Source of the DNA: Paramecium sonneborni
Lineage: Eukaryota > Ciliophora > Oligohymenophorea > Peniculida > Parameciidae
Length of the DNA: 64,000 nucleotides
Assembly (NCBI GenBank): GCA_905182985.1
Contig: CAJJDN010000007.1
Location: forward strand, 681,491 to 745,490
Reading direction: 5' to 3'
The notes below the pieces were generated by a model. The model was not told the origin of the DNA, searched no databases, and saw only the letters and a list, made by a program, of their open reading frames with translations. Positions 39,997 to 52,105 of the stretch are shown one piece after another. The position numbers were made by a program, and so were the translations under genes. Positions within the stretch are counted from its first letter, which is position 1, and every line of letters starts with the position of its first letter.

Positions 39997-40343
39997 TCAT
40001 TTACTTAATTTATTTATACATTCATCAATTTCACCAATATATTGCTTAAATTTTACCCAATTATCAAGTTGCAAAGTAATACCTTTTTTGGTTGGCAATG
40101 ATTATCCATCTTTATTAAAGAACTCTCTTATACTAACCATCACATTACCTTTAAACTTTGAAATAGAAACTTTTTTTAAAGAAGTTAACTTAAATTTAAG
40201 TAAAAAATAAAAATTACTTCAAAAAAATACTGCCCATCTTCAAAAGTATAGTTAGTTTTATTGTTCTTTTGATCTTAAATGTGTTTCTTGTTGGATGATA
40301 TTTTAGCATAATTATTATCTTCAGAGGATGAACGATCTCTCAT
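39997..40343 (-). CDS. SUB1: Transcriptional coactivator PC4 / Sub1
   Basis: 105 residues after removing intron 40189-40217 (29 nt). The N-terminal 40 residues are Ser/Lys/Asn-rich. The rest is the PC4 fold: KKVSISKFKGNVMVSIREFF, a gap with KDGQSLPTKKGITLQLDNW, then KFKQYIGEIDECINKL. This matches the order in human PC4 (VSVRDFKGKVLIDIREYW...KGISL). PC4/Sub1 binds single-stranded DNA and aids Pol II transcription and DNA repair in the nucleus. Confidence 0.9.
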
Positions 40344-40373
40344 CTAATTTTATTAATTAAGATTTTAAATATA

Positions 40374-41564
40374 ATGTATTATCCTTAGTCCTTCTATCCT
40401 TAAGTATATCCATAATATAGGTATTAACCCTATGGTGTACGTCCCTAAGTACCATAGTAATGGAGACCACCAGTTTATAATGCTCCATAATATCCATATC
40501 CAGGATTAAGAATACCGCCTACATAATATCCATACAATTCATACAATCCATACAACCCATACACTTCATCCATCATACCACCTACATATTAGCCATAACC
40601 TATGTTAAGTTAAATTATGTCTTCTCCTTAACGATAATTCTAATCGCCAGATCGTTTAAGAGGAGCATAGTCACCACCAAGGAATATGCTGATGCAATCA
40701 CAACAAGTACCTAAATCACCTGCTCCTCAGCTATAATCACCAAATAGATAATATCTTACTTATGAACAAGTACAAGAACGTATCCGTAATGCCTAACAGT
40801 AGCAACCTTAAACTCATCATAACCCAAAATAATGTTTTTTGTATATCTAATTTATTAGAAACACCATAACCTAAGCCAAATTAATAAAAATAATAACCTG
40901 CGGCTCCTACTTAAAATTAATAGCCAACCTAAAAACCTAAATAGGATGACGATTTAGATAAGAGATATCAAAATGCTCTTAAAAGCACAGAAGAAATCAT
41001 AAAAAAATATTAGATGGATGATTCTGGTAGCAAAGGTCGTTAAACTAATTAAGAAAATCAATAAGCAGAAGAAGATGGCGAACTTTAAGGTATTTATATC
41101 AGTTCCATTATAGAATTGGCATTATAATATGAGGATGGATTTATTTACAGAGGTTAGGGATATCCACCATAAACAAGAAGTGGTTTTGGTATTTTAACTG
41201 ATTCTGAAGGATAACAGATTTATGCTGGATATTGGAAAGAAAATTTATATGATGGATAAGGAAGATTGACAAATCTTTAGATTGAAGAATTAAAAGAACC
41301 TGTTGATTGGAACAATATGACTACTATTGGCAATGGATGGGCTTCTTATGAAGGTAAATATATTTAATCAGCAACTTAGGAAACTTTTCTTAAGGAAAAA
41401 TGCATGGATAAGGAACACTTATTTTATCTAATGGTGAATAATATTTTGGAGAATTTGAGGATGGAATGGTACATGGTGATGGAGAGTTCACTAATCTTGA
41501 TGGATAAGTTATCAAAGGTAAATGGGACTAGGGATACTTAATTTAATTATCAGAATAAGATTGA
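40374..41564 (+). CDS. MORN-repeat protein with Tyr/Pro/Gln-rich N-terminus
   Basis: 371-379 residues after removing a 25-nt intron near 40837 and a 26-nt intron near 41354. A 24-nt stretch at 41091-41114 may be a third intron that leaves the frame open either way. Residues 1-150 are Tyr, Pro, Gln and Asn-rich with short repeats of the kind YNPYNPY. Residues about 230-370 contain MORN repeats (FIYRGQGYPPQTRSGFGIL, YAGYWKENLYDGQGRL, MHGQGTLILSNGEQYFGEFE, GDGEFTNLDGQ). MORN proteins bind membranes or microtubules and several are in cilia. It lies 30 bases from the SUB1 start, divergently. Confidence 0.85.
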
Positions 41565-41816
41565 AATCATTAAAATAAATTTTACATATATATAAATCCA
41601 TTTCACCAAGTTATTTTTATTTATTATACCCTTTTATTGCTAAATTAATCTTTAATGTATTATCTTAATTTAATTAATTTAAATTAAGCAGAAATTCTAT
41701 CTATTAGCATTTTTAGATTTTGATATTTTTAATATCACTCAGATTATGTGATTAAATACCTTTAATAGATTATAAAAATAATGATAAAACCTATTTTAAT
41801 TAATTATTTTAATTAT

Positions 41817-43125
41817 ATGATTGAAATTGATTATAAACGAATACCTTAATGGTTGTAAGAAAGAAACAAATTAAGCTAAGAATGGTCAAAAAAATATAAA
41901 GCCTTACAATTAAAATAATTAGAAATTCTAGGAGAAAGCAAAAGCTCTTATACTTTTCAGGATTGTTCTGAAGAATTGGAAAAGTTGAAGTCCTCAGATG
42001 AAGGAACTCAAAAAACGATTTTCGGTGGTTTTTCATCTAAATCTATAAAAACAATGGAGAATTTGCTTAAACTCTATTAAAAAGAAAATCTACACTTTGT
42101 TAATATGGGATAGGCTTTAATTTAACTTTTGACATATGACATGTAATTTATTTTATTAATTTAAGACCAGGAATTAAAAAATAATTAATATTGAATGATC
42201 AATAATTGTAATCAACAGAATAAAGAATTATTGATTCTCAAGTCTAAATACAAAATCATAAATAATAGTTTGAAAAATAGTGTAAGAAATATGGAATTGA
42301 GGGTTAAAATATTGAAGAAGAAGTACCAAATATGATATTATAAATCCCACCCTTGTTCTAAGATATTGAATAATTAGCTTTAAATAATAAAACCATTTTA
42401 GATAGCATTGAATATTACAGATAATTTTCCTTATATACTAATGCCTCTTTAGATAAATCAAAAATAGTCACAAACTTAGAATCATTTGTATTAAAAGGAA
42501 ATTAAAAGCCTTTAGATTGGGAAATCATCGAAGCTCCTAAATCTGAAGAGATAGATTGGATGAAATATATTTAACCTTAACAAGTCAGTATTTCTGATAG
42601 CGAATTGTTAAATACACAATTTCGTAGCAATCTTATAATTAATTTAAATGAAGTATTCATATTAATATTTTAGTTAATTGGATTCTATCAAGGAAGATTA
42701 GAGTAATTGAAATAAGATCAATCTATAGTTAATTTTGATGCTCAAAATAAATTATTTGAACTTTCATAACTTTAATTATCAAATTATTTAAATGTATTAC
42801 TTTAGTTATTAGATAAATTGATGAATCCTTGGCTTAGATAACTTTTGTAATTAAAATCATCAGTTAAGTAAATAATTAAATTAATTTTAGAACTTAATAA
42901 AGAATTATCAAAACTTTAGAAGAATTTGCTATTTCAATCAAGAAGAGTGAATCAAATATTATTCATTCCTAAAATAAAATAGCTGATTTGAAATCTGAAT
43001 AATTTAAATTATAAAACTAATTAAGAGATTTTCAAAGTTAAGTTAAACAGATGAAGTAATTTACAGAGAAACAATTTACAGATTTATTCAAAACAGAAAT
43101 TAAACTAATTGGATGTGATTGTTGA
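41817..43125 (+). CDS. CDK5RAP3: CDK5RAP3 (C53/LZAP), UFM1-ligase cofactor
   Basis: 413 residues after removing introns 42143-42165, 42653-42673 and 42868-42890. The match to CDK5RAP3 runs along the protein: IPQWLQERNKLSQEWSKKY at the N-terminus, QKTIFGGFSSKSIKTMENLL, KLYQKENLHFVNMGQALIQ, CKKYGIEGQNIEEEV, SEEIDWMKYI (the conserved IDW motif) and a C-terminal coiled coil ending IKLIGCDC. Animal and plant homologues have more IDWG repeats; here only one or two DW motifs remain, so the UFM1/ATG8-binding part is shorter. The protein serves UFMylation and ER-phagy at the ER. The family call is strong. Confidence 0.87.
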
Positions 43126-43141
43126 TAAAATAACACAGATA

Positions 43142-44441
43142 TCATTTTTACCATTTAATTTCTCCTGGTTTCTCTTTGAAAGGCTATTAAGGACTAAGAC
43201 TGATAGCATAAAGATTTTTTTCGTCATTCAAATATATATTGGCTTTAATTAATTCTAAATAAATTAAGTTGGCTATTATGCAACAAACTTCAGAGATTGA
43301 AGGGTTTTTATTTGTTGGATGCGATAGCCGAAATGCCTGATTGACTAAATTATAGTAAAAGTACTTTTTAAAATTATTCCAAACGAATTTTATTGGCTTA
43401 ATCATTAATGAGCCAAACTTTTCTGCATAAATTCCTATAGCAGAGTATTTTTAATTAATCCATCAAAATTAATAAACTTCTCTTAATCCAAATGGATCGA
43501 TATTTATCAATAGCTTATTGTAAGCCAGAAATATTTCCTTATCTTACACTTTTACATAGTAATTCATATTCTTTAAATTAATCAATTAATTCTTTGTTAG
43601 GATATCTTCCTATAAACATATTAACTGGAATTAAATATTTTAAAACTTGCGTTGCACATGATAATCCTTTTTAAGTTCTTGGACATTCTTATAAAACTTA
43701 AGTTAAATGTTAGGATGCTTCATAAAATTTAGAATCAAAAATAAGGATTCTACCTTTATAATAATGATATGTTATTTAATCCTATTTAGGTGATGTTAAT
43801 AGAAGATTTGATTCTATTTCAACTTTATCACATCCAGCTAAACTATCAAATTTAAAGGCTTTAAAATAAATTTTCATTTGTTAATTAGCATTCAGTAACT
43901 TAAATTTTTACATATTTTTATTGTTGACTTCTCTTCCCATTTCATTAAATATCTATAAGCTTTTGTTTTCAAGTTTGTCTTAAACATCAGTAACTTATTT
44001 TATAGCTTCAGGATCATTTGCTTTTCTTTTCATTATCTAGACAATTTTACATTATTCAGTAACAACCTACTTACATAAAAATTGATAGATTTCATGACGT
44101 TACTCATCTAGAAGCCATTTAGTATTTTTGAAAAGATTTTCAAAATGCTCAATAACTTAAGCATTTCCTCTTTCTCTTTCCCTATAATATTATAGTAGAC
44201 TGCATAATAATTCAACCCATCCTGGATGACTTTAACGAGCATTTTCATTTAATTTTTTGCATCCTAATGAATCATTTTCTAATCTCAATTACTTCAAGGT
44301 TTATTCTAAATCTAATCCTAATAAATTTTATTCTTTTCCAGAAAATATTCTCTTTATATAACTAATTGCTTCTAAACATTTTCCTTCTCGAAAACACCTT
44401 AAAATAATGAGTAAAATATTTTCTGATTATTTTGTAATCAT
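43142..44441 (-). CDS. PCID2: PCID2 / Thp1-type PCI-domain protein (TREX-2)
   Basis: 423 residues after removing one 28-nt intron near 43334-43361. The N-terminal half is a helical repeat. The PCI part has ITYHYYKGRILIFDSKFYEA, YLIPVNMFIGRYP and LLILMDQLKILCYRNLCRKV, then the winged-helix end ISEVCCIIANLIYLELIKAN and SLSPQQPF, in the same order as human PCID2 (VQCILANLIY...QNPFP). PCID2/Thp1 is part of the TREX-2 complex, which couples transcription to mRNA export at the nuclear pore. The 28-nt form of the intron was chosen over a 20-nt form since it restores the ISEVCC frame. Its start codon is 16 bases from the UTP6 start. Confidence 0.87.
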
Positions 44442-44457
44442 ATATTTTATTTAATTA
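44442..44457. promoter_or_regulatory. 16-base divergent intergenic region
   Basis: Only 16 AT-only bases separate the start codons of PCID2 (minus) and UTP6 (plus). Both 5' untranslated regions and promoters must be very short or overlap the opposite gene. I see no named motif. Confidence 0.6.
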
Positions 44458-45939
44458 ATGGCTGACAAAATTAGGTATACTTTAGAAAAGTTTATACCAG
44501 ATCTCCTGGCTCTCCAAAAAAAGCAGGTATTCTCTAAAGATGAAGTCAAAGATATCCTCCATAAAAGAGAGGAATTTGAATATATGTTATAGCGTAGAAC
44601 ACATAATCTGAGCAACTATATGTAATTGCTAGACTATGAATATGGCTTAGAAAGACTCAGAAGATAACGAAATAAGGAACGTTAAATTAAAAAGATTACT
44701 TCTAGAGATTATGCAATTGTGAAAAGAATTATTTATATATGGGATAGGATTATGAATAAATACAGATACAATATTGATTTATGGAAACAATATTTGAGCT
44801 TTTGTTACATTATTGAATCCAAGAAACATTTCTTTAAGGTTATTACCAAAGCTTTGAATTTCAATCCATTTAATATTGATCTTTGGTTAGCCGGAGCTCT
44901 TTTTGAATTAGAAAAAGCTCATAATCCAATCAAAGCAAGAAAAATATTTTACTAAGCTTTAAGAATCAATAATAAAAATGTAGAATTATGGACAAGTTAT
45001 TTGGATTTCGAATTGAACTAATTATAAATTGGATAAGAATAGAATTAAAGTATCAAAAATTCTGATGGTTTTTTACCATTAAATACTGTTGAACCTATTA
45101 TTCAGATTAAATCCAAATAGATTGATGGAATTAAATAAATTATTTAACTAGCATTAGAAAATTGTGATAATTCTGAGTTAAGAATATCATTTAAAAAGAT
45201 TTTAATAAATCATAATTAAAATGATTTAGCTGAGGAAGTTTTTCAAACATCCTAGTTAGATAACTCAGAAAAAATAAATCAATTTCTATTAGAAAATTTA
45301 AATGATCCTTTAGTATTTGAAAAATTGAAAGATTTAAATGTTGATTATAAAAAAGAATTATTATAATTTTTTAGAGATAAAGCACACTCCTTAGATAACT
45401 TTTGGTAGCTAGCTTTTTCATAACCAGAAATTTAACCAATCCTATTAGAAGAAAGCAAAAATAAACCTTTAAAATTTAAAATTTAACTACTTTCTCAAGG
45501 TCATTTACAAATTGATTAAATAAACTTATAAGAAATTCCAAAATAAAAAAATAAAAAAGAATTACTTGAAATACTGTTGTTATTAGTTCATTTATACAAT
45601 AAAGAGTTTTCATTTGATATTGCAAAATAAAATTTATTAGGATAGACTGAACTTTTCTAAACATTTTTAGATGAATATTTTCCATTATTAAATAATGAAG
45701 AACAATAATAGCTTCTTAACTGGTTAGAAAAATAGAAGTAATTTTGCCCTCTGAAATACCATAAATTAAGAAAACTAGATTTTGTGTAATTAATGAAATT
45801 AACAGAATATCATCCTAATATAGAAACATGGAAATTTGTTTTAGAATAAACAAAATAGCAATTTCCTTAAAAAATTACTCAAGTTATGACAAGCATTTAA
45901 TTTTTAGACCCTTAAATGAGAATTAAATTATTAAAATGA
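44458..45939 (+). CDS. UTP6: U3 snoRNA-associated protein 6 (UTP6)
   Basis: 493 residues, no introns. The N-terminal block MADKIRYTLEKFIPDLLALQ, then VKDILHKREEFEYMLQRR and LDYEYGLERLRRQRNKER, is the UTP6 family signature. HAT repeats follow (RIIYIWDRIMNKYRYNIDLW, HFFKVITKALNFNPFNIDLW, KARKIFYQALRINNKNVELW). UTP6 belongs to the UtpB subcomplex of the small-subunit processome and works in 18S rRNA maturation in the nucleolus. The C-terminal half is less conserved but keeps the helical repeat look. Confidence 0.92.
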
Positions 45940-47034
45940 TTTTGTTAATCTGTTTTATGTATAAAAATTTAGAAATATGATATAAAAATAAAATAGAAAT
46001 CCAAGTAATAGATATTATTTTATAGATATTATTTTGCTAACCATTATTTATACTATGGATTTTTAATGTTACATCTTAGAGTTTTTAAGCTATCTCTTAA
46101 TTTGCTTTTGAAAGAAGGCTCCACACTTTTATATTTGTGTTTTAATTTTTATGGCACATCATATATGTCTTTCTTCAATTTATACTTTTTTGACTCTTAA
46201 AATATTCATGAATCTAATTAATTCTTCTAAAGTAAACAATTTTTATTAATCTTCTTCTAGTTTCATAAAATCAAAAAAGTTTTATTAATGTCATATAAAA
46301 CTTTTCAGAAAGGAAAACTGCCAAAACTTTATTTGCACTGAAATCACCTTAAATTATAAACAAAGAGAAAAGTAGAATAAATTGACTTTGAAATAAGAAA
46401 AATGATCTTAAAATTAAAAAGGAAATAAGAGATTTATATTTAGTTTGGATAAAAATTGTTTACAAATGGAATATATTATTTAATATTAATAATATAACAG
46501 AGATCAAAAATGCAAGTGTAAATTTATAAATATCTGAACCAAGTTTTATTTAACTTTTTTTCTGTTAAGATAAATTTTTGTAATTATTTAAGTGAAATGA
46601 GGTGTATAATAGATATTTAACAGAAAGAAAATTGCTTAATTTAGGATGTCAGTTAGAAAAGGTTGAAAAAGAGAAGAAGATTTTTTATCTATCTGACTAA
46701 GTATGAGCTTTTTTTAATACTTTTAAAAGAATAAAAAAGGTTATTCATGTGGTGCATTACAAAAAACTTGTTATTTTATATATAATATTGAAAGTTTCAC
46801 AGAAATTTATTGAATTCTGAAAACAGTATTTTTCTTTTTAAATGATGGGATAAAATGAATTTTAGGGTAAATTAGACAATTAAGATATTGATGAAAATTA
46901 TTGAATTGCAGAAATACAAAATATTACATTTAGCTTTATAATTAAGTTTATGCTAGTATTTTTACTTTAGTAAACATATATTATTATACACATTTTAATT
47001 AATAATTAAATGAGAAACTGATCGAGTTTATAAT
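45940..47034. other. Long AT-rich stretch, no supported gene
   Basis: About 1.1 kb. A plus-strand frame at 46510-46791 (93 residues) and some minus-strand frames are open, but their composition does not separate them from chance. Possibly a decayed gene. Confidence 0.45.
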
Positions 47035-47556
47035 TCAACAAACTTAATTCTGTTAGATATCACTCATTTTTTTTTAGGATTATATCCATGTTTAGATAGT
47101 TTCTTTTATACTTTAATTTTTTAAAATTAATTATTGAAATAATCTTTATTATTGATACTTTCGATATTATTTTAAACAATAAGCTCTTTTCTAATCTTAC
47201 AGCTCTTCTAATGTAAATGCTTCAGGGGGTTTTACATTACAGATTTTTAGTTACATTTGAATTGGTTAAAGTTAGAAGACAATACTTTTTCCAATTTCAG
47301 TCTTCTTTATATTTTATTTTGATTCTAAGGTAGGAAATCTTAAATTCTTTCTTATATTCATTGATGATTCCTGAGTGTCAATTCTTTTTGTACCATTCCT
47401 TCTTGACATAATTCTTGAAAAATAATTTCTTGTAATTTAGTCATTATCAAAATTATTATTGCTCACGAAATTGAAAGATAAATCTATTTCCTTAGTTACA
47501 ATTCTTTTGTGAAAACAATTATACTGTATTCCTATAAAATTTGAACTATTAGACAT
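47035..47556 (-). CDS. Unknown basic protein
   Basis: 173 residues, no introns, from ATG 47554-47556 to TGA 47035-47037. It begins MSNSSNFIGIQYNCFHKRIV. The middle is Arg/Ser/Asn-rich (RNYFSRIMSRRNGTKRIDTQ). The C-terminal part is helical and Gln-rich (AFTLEELQDQKRAYCLKQY, RKYQQQRLFQQLILKNQ). Codon choice supports a real gene. No family recognised. Confidence 0.6.
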
Positions 47557-48158
47557 AAAATTTATACAATATAATATATTTTATTAGTAGAAAATTAATT
47601 TTTGTTTGTAAATTGGATTTCATCTTAATTCTAACTTCATTATCATTTTAATTATCACCAGTCGTGAAAATTTAAATTAATAAGACATTTAAAGATGTTA
47701 TAAATACCATAAATTTAAATATTTTAAGATGTATATTCGTAATAATTCTTTAAAATGAAAAAAAAAGGATTTTTGCAAATTTTGAGCAATATGGTAATAA
47801 AATCAATAAAAAATTGAAATAAAATTTGAATGATTACTAATTATTGAATATATATTTCATTTACAAAAAAATCATATATTAAAGATTAATACTTAGAAAA
47901 TTATTTATATTTTTAATATAGTCTGCTGTTTAATAGTTATGATTTTGTAATTTTGAATCAACATAATTATTTTAGAATTAATTCCCATATAAAATCTTAC
48001 TATTGATATAAAGGGTAAGAGTTTAAAATATTACATTAGAATGTCCTGATCTGGAAAAATTTATTGTTATAGAATATTTTTTTTGGGAAAACTCAAATCA
48101 ATTTAGGTTTTGGTTTTGAAATTAAGAATAGTAATTTAATAATTTTTATTATTAATAA
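47557..48158. other. Divergent intergenic AT-rich DNA
   Basis: About 600 bases between divergent genes; no coding character or RNA gene seen. Confidence 0.5.
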
Positions 48159-48855
48159 ATGAGATAAAATAGTGAGTCATAGAATAGAAAAGGAATAAAT
48201 AGAAGAGGAAGGGATTTTCGTGGCAAAAATAAAAATTTCAGAAATTCTAGTGGAAATGATTAGCGAGACAATAATTAATAAAGAAATTTCTAAAATAATA
48301 AATTTAGAATATAATCAAATTCAAATCAAAACTAAAGTTCTGATAGATAAAGAGGCTAAAATAAAAATAGTAAAAATTAAACTTAAAGAGGAAGAGGAAA
48401 CTAATAAGAATTCAAATAAACAGTTACTTAGCGAAGAAGAAGACTGGGTTTTAAATAAAAAAATTAAAATATAATTAAGTAAATTTTTACAAAGGGTGAA
48501 AAAAGGATAGTTAAAGATTAATTAAGATAGGTAGAAGAAAGAATTAAGTAAATTTTAAGATTGCAAAAGAGATCTAAAGTATTCATTTGAACATAATTAG
48601 GAAAAAATAAAATGGAATAAGACTTAGTTAAATATTGGAAGTAAGGATACTAAAATTCTTAATCTTTTTTCATAATTTGCTTCTTAAAGTAATTTAAAAT
48701 TGAAAAAGTTTTAAATTAATTTTGTTCAAAGTTTCTTACTTCTTTTATAAACTTCATCAAGCTTAGCAATCATAAATAAATAGATTTAAAAAAATAAAAT
48801 TGAATAAAAAAATTAAAATAATTAATTATTAAATTCCGTTTTACATTTCTCTTGA
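48159..48855 (+). CDS. Arg/Gly/Gln/Asn-rich protein, possible RNA binder
   Basis: 224 residues after removing intron 48579-48600 (22 nt). Residues 1-115 are low-complexity, rich in Arg, Gly, Gln, Asn and Ser, with RG-type motifs (NRRGRDFRGKNKNFRN, QRGRGNQQEF, QRRRRLGFKQ). Residues about 115-225 are a basic helical stretch (GEKRIVKDQLRQVEERIKQI) followed by a Ser/Leu tail. RG-rich disordered regions usually bind RNA, so a role in RNP biology is likely but not shown. A different phase over the same DNA gives an 84-codon frame that I regard as a shadow. Confidence 0.65.
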
Positions 48856-49549
48856 ATTTTTTTTGGATTTCTTAATCTAGAGAAATAATAATAATCTTAG
48901 CATTCTATGAAGAGACATTATTTATGATATTAATATTTTTAAAACCCTTAATATTATATCATTTTTAAAAAAAGAATTTTTGTTTATTAAAATAATGATA
49001 ATTAAAAAAAATAATCATATTCCAGAAGAAAAAATCTTAAATTAGTTTGTAAATAATAGATTTTAAATCCTGAAAAAATGAACAAAAAATTATCAAAGAA
49101 AACAAAAAATACAATATATAAAACATTTTAAGAAAACAAGAATATTTTTAAATAAAAAATTTCTTGATTGAAAAGCTGGAAAGTATATAGTTATATGTCA
49201 TAAGTTTTAAAAATAAAGAATTATGACTAAAATATAATTGAATGACTTATGAGTTTTTCTAAAGATTTTATGAAGAATAAGTAATTTTACAATTCTAAAA
49301 AATAGTTAGAGAGTTTGAATATTTTGGATAAATATAAATCTAGAAAGCAATTAATAACTATTGGAAGGGTAGTTATTGAAGTTTTAGATTAATTAATAAT
49401 GGTGAGCTAGGTAATAAAATAAAGTTGAAAAGAATGACGTTATTGATAAATAAAAAAGTTAAATTGAATGATTGAATAAATTGTATGATATTAATAGGTG
49501 AGATTTTAGAATGTTTGTATATAAATATATTTAATAAATAAATTATTTA
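48856..49549. other. Intergenic AT-rich DNA
   Basis: About 0.7 kb between two plus-strand genes. A 45-residue frame at 49242-49379 (MTYEFFQRFYEEQVILQF...) has some coding look but no partner exons. Nothing else seen. Confidence 0.45.
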
Positions 49550-50986
49550 ATGGGAGCTTGTACATCAACGAAACAAAAAAGATATGAGATAGTGAGGACA
49601 TTAATGCCATATAAGTAAACAATATGAGTATTTAATTAGAGTTCATATATTGGCAATAATATGGCCAAAGAATTAGCATAACTTATTTGATTTTGAGTCC
49701 AGTTCGTATTCGGTGAAAGAGATTGAAGTTGATTTTTCAGGTAATTTGATGTAAAATATATTATTTTAGCTCAATTAGCAACAGTAGATAAGGAACTTGT
49801 GGCTTTAACGAAAAGCGAATGGGCTCGTAACTCGATTGAAATAGCAAATATAATATTAAACGAATAATAAGCATAAATACACAGTATATCATAATAACAA
49901 GATCACAAATTATGGGCTGTATTGAAATCAGAGGCTAATTAGTTTTAATCAATAGATGTAAGAGTTTTTATATGTATAAAGCATTGGGATTTAAAAACAG
50001 GAGATATAATAAAGTTGGGAAGAGTAAGAATGCAATTATTGGAGTATGCATTCATGACTCCATGTGATGAGGCAACCTAATATTAAGATGAGTAGGATGA
50101 GGAAATTTAAACAATTAGTGATGTAGCTAGTTGTAGAATATGCTTTTCAAGTAAGGCAAGTGAAATAAATCCTTTGATAAGTCCATGTAAATGTGAAGGA
50201 TCAGTAAAATATATACATTTAGAATGTTTATAAAAATGGATTGGAATTTAACTAAAAATAAAATAAGGCGATCATTTTATCTAATATCTTTGTAAGAGAT
50301 TAGATTGTGAAATTTGTAAGTTTACTTTTAGAAATACATATACTTTTTAAGATAAGAGTTATTCAGTTTTAAAATTACCTAAACCTAAGTCTTCCTATAT
50401 ATCATTTAAAATTACGAATGATGATAAATCTAAAGAAGCTATGATTTATGTTGTTGAAATAAGTGAAAAAACGGAATTGAAAATTGTAATTATTTATATC
50501 TAATTTGTCTAGGGTAGAATTCCTGATTGTGATATTAAATTGAGAGATATCTCAGTTTCTCGATCTCATGCTTTGTTGAAATTAATACCTACTAATAAAC
50601 ATTCTGTTGAGAATCCAGATTATATAATTAGAGTTTAAGATTGCAAAAGCAAATTTGGAACTTTGGTTTTAGCTCAAGATGAAGATTTATTAATCATACC
50701 AGAAGATGGGAAGTCTCCAATCTTATTTTAAACTGGGAGAGTTCTTTTATAATGTGTTTAAAAAAAAAAATTAACTTAAAAACCTGCATATAAACATCCT
50801 GATAATGTTGTATTAATTTAAATAGAAACTAAACCATAATTAGATCAATAAGAATAAATGCAAGATTCATTTGTGACTCATGATGAACTTACTGCTGGTG
50901 ATATTATCATTAATAATTCTTAAAACCCACAAAAACCTTAACCTATTGAAGATGTAAAGGAAGATAGTATCTCTGATGAAAGATGA
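49550..50986 (+). CDS. RINGv (RING-CH) plus FHA domain protein, acylated N-terminus
   Basis: 451 residues after removing introns 49615-49639, 49741-49769 and 50486-50512. It starts MGACTSTKQKRYE: Gly2, Cys4 and Ser/Thr fit myristoylation plus palmitoylation. A RING-CH zinc finger lies near residues 175-245: CRICFSSK, CKCEGSVKYIHLECLQKW, then CEICKFTF. An FHA domain follows near residues 265-370, with GRIPDCDIKLRDISVSRSHA and DCKSKFGTLVL, holding the usual Gly-Arg and Ser-x-x-His phosphothreonine-binding residues. The tail is Gln/Pro/acidic. RING-CH domains are ubiquitin ligases, and the FHA would direct the ligase to phosphorylated targets at a membrane. The domains are clear; the function is inferred. 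Confidence 0.88.
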
Positions 50987-51057
50987 TACAAAGTGTAGTT
51001 TTATTTTATTGATTATTTTAATATTTTATATCTATATATAATTCATATACAATTTAT

Positions 51058-52097
51058 ATGAAAAAAAAATAATAATAACCATCATAACCATAATGTTAGA
51101 CACCAAAATAAAAACATACACTCTAACCAATTACATCACCCAATTCTAACTCGAATTCTTTTTCATAAATATTTTAATCTTATTATCCGCGTACTCCTGT
51201 TAAAATTGTTAATCAATAAAAGTAAATTGTTTAAATAAACTAATTAGAAAAGATTAACTAGGCTAAGTTATGGAAAAAGGTGTTACTAAATATTCAGTGG
51301 TTACTTAAGTAACTTTCAATTCTACTACCTAATTCTAATCAGTTTCTCTTCATGAACATTTTGCTCAATTTTAAGTTTATGATAAAAGAAACAAAATTGC
51401 AGACACTGAATGGAGCCTTTTAAATTTAAAGACTTCATCATCACTTTCAAGTAAAACATAGCTATTTTATACTTTGACTAATGTCTTTTAAGAGTATAAA
51501 AACAACACAAATAATTATTTTATGATTTCAAATGCTATTTTTTTAGCCTTTTTTTCATATTCAAATTAGAAAATACCTTTTTGTCTCTTTATTACAAGAT
51601 AGGATGCTTTAAATAAATAACTATAAAAATCTTAGTTTTTAGAACAAAAATAAATAGAATCTATTGTTTTGGGAATTGAAACTCCATTATCTGTACTTTT
51701 TCCATCGAACCCAACTTAATTTCCTACTAAATATACTTTATCATTAATTTAAAGAAAACATATTTAATATTTATTCAATATTATACTTAATTTAGCAATA
51801 GAGAAAGAAATAATAGATGTAGCTGCGAATTTTTCATTTCACAATTCTTATTTCAATAGTATATAAACATATAATGGGATTGATTAAATTGAAAAAGAAA
51901 CATAAAATTTATTTGAGAATAATACAGAGTACAAAATATCATTTGAAGGATTGTTTAACATTTAGTAAATTATAAATCTTAAAAATTAACTTTAAAAGAG
52001 TAATCCTGACATAGTTGTTTCTGATATTAAATTAAGTCCTTTAACAACTTTAATTAATGATAAATTACTTGAATAGATAAATAATGAATTATAATGA
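51058..52097 (+). CDS. Unknown protein
   Basis: 337 residues after removing intron 51222-51247 (26 nt). A polar Gln/Pro/Thr-rich N-terminus of about 90 residues is followed by a folded-looking part (GVTKYSVVTQVTFNSTTQFQ, YDKRNKIADTEWSLLNL, NNYFMISNAIFLAFFSYSN, IVLGIETPLSVLFPSNPTQF). It ends in a helical stretch. The hydrophobic MISNAIFLAFFSY could be a core strand or helix, not necessarily a membrane span. I recognise no family. Confidence 0.6.
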
Positions 52098-52105
52098 ATA
52101 TTTTA

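Noticed and set aside
45940..46300. Minus-strand open frame with a hydrophobic end
   Set aside because: No coding bias, no intron and no motif; within chance for a one-stop code.
46510..46791. Plus-strand frame of 93 codons beginning MQVQIYKYLNQ
   Set aside because: Composition is like random AT-rich DNA, with no introns, no motif and no neighbour support. TGA-only stops make frames of this size common.
48220..48474. 84-codon plus-strand frame beginning MAKIKISEIL
   Set aside because: Another phase of the Arg/Gly-rich gene at 48159-48855. The main frame uses natural codons and continues through a proper intron.
49242..49379. Plus-strand frame of 45 codons beginning MTYEFFQRF
   Set aside because: Some coding look, but too short, and no flanking exons could be joined.
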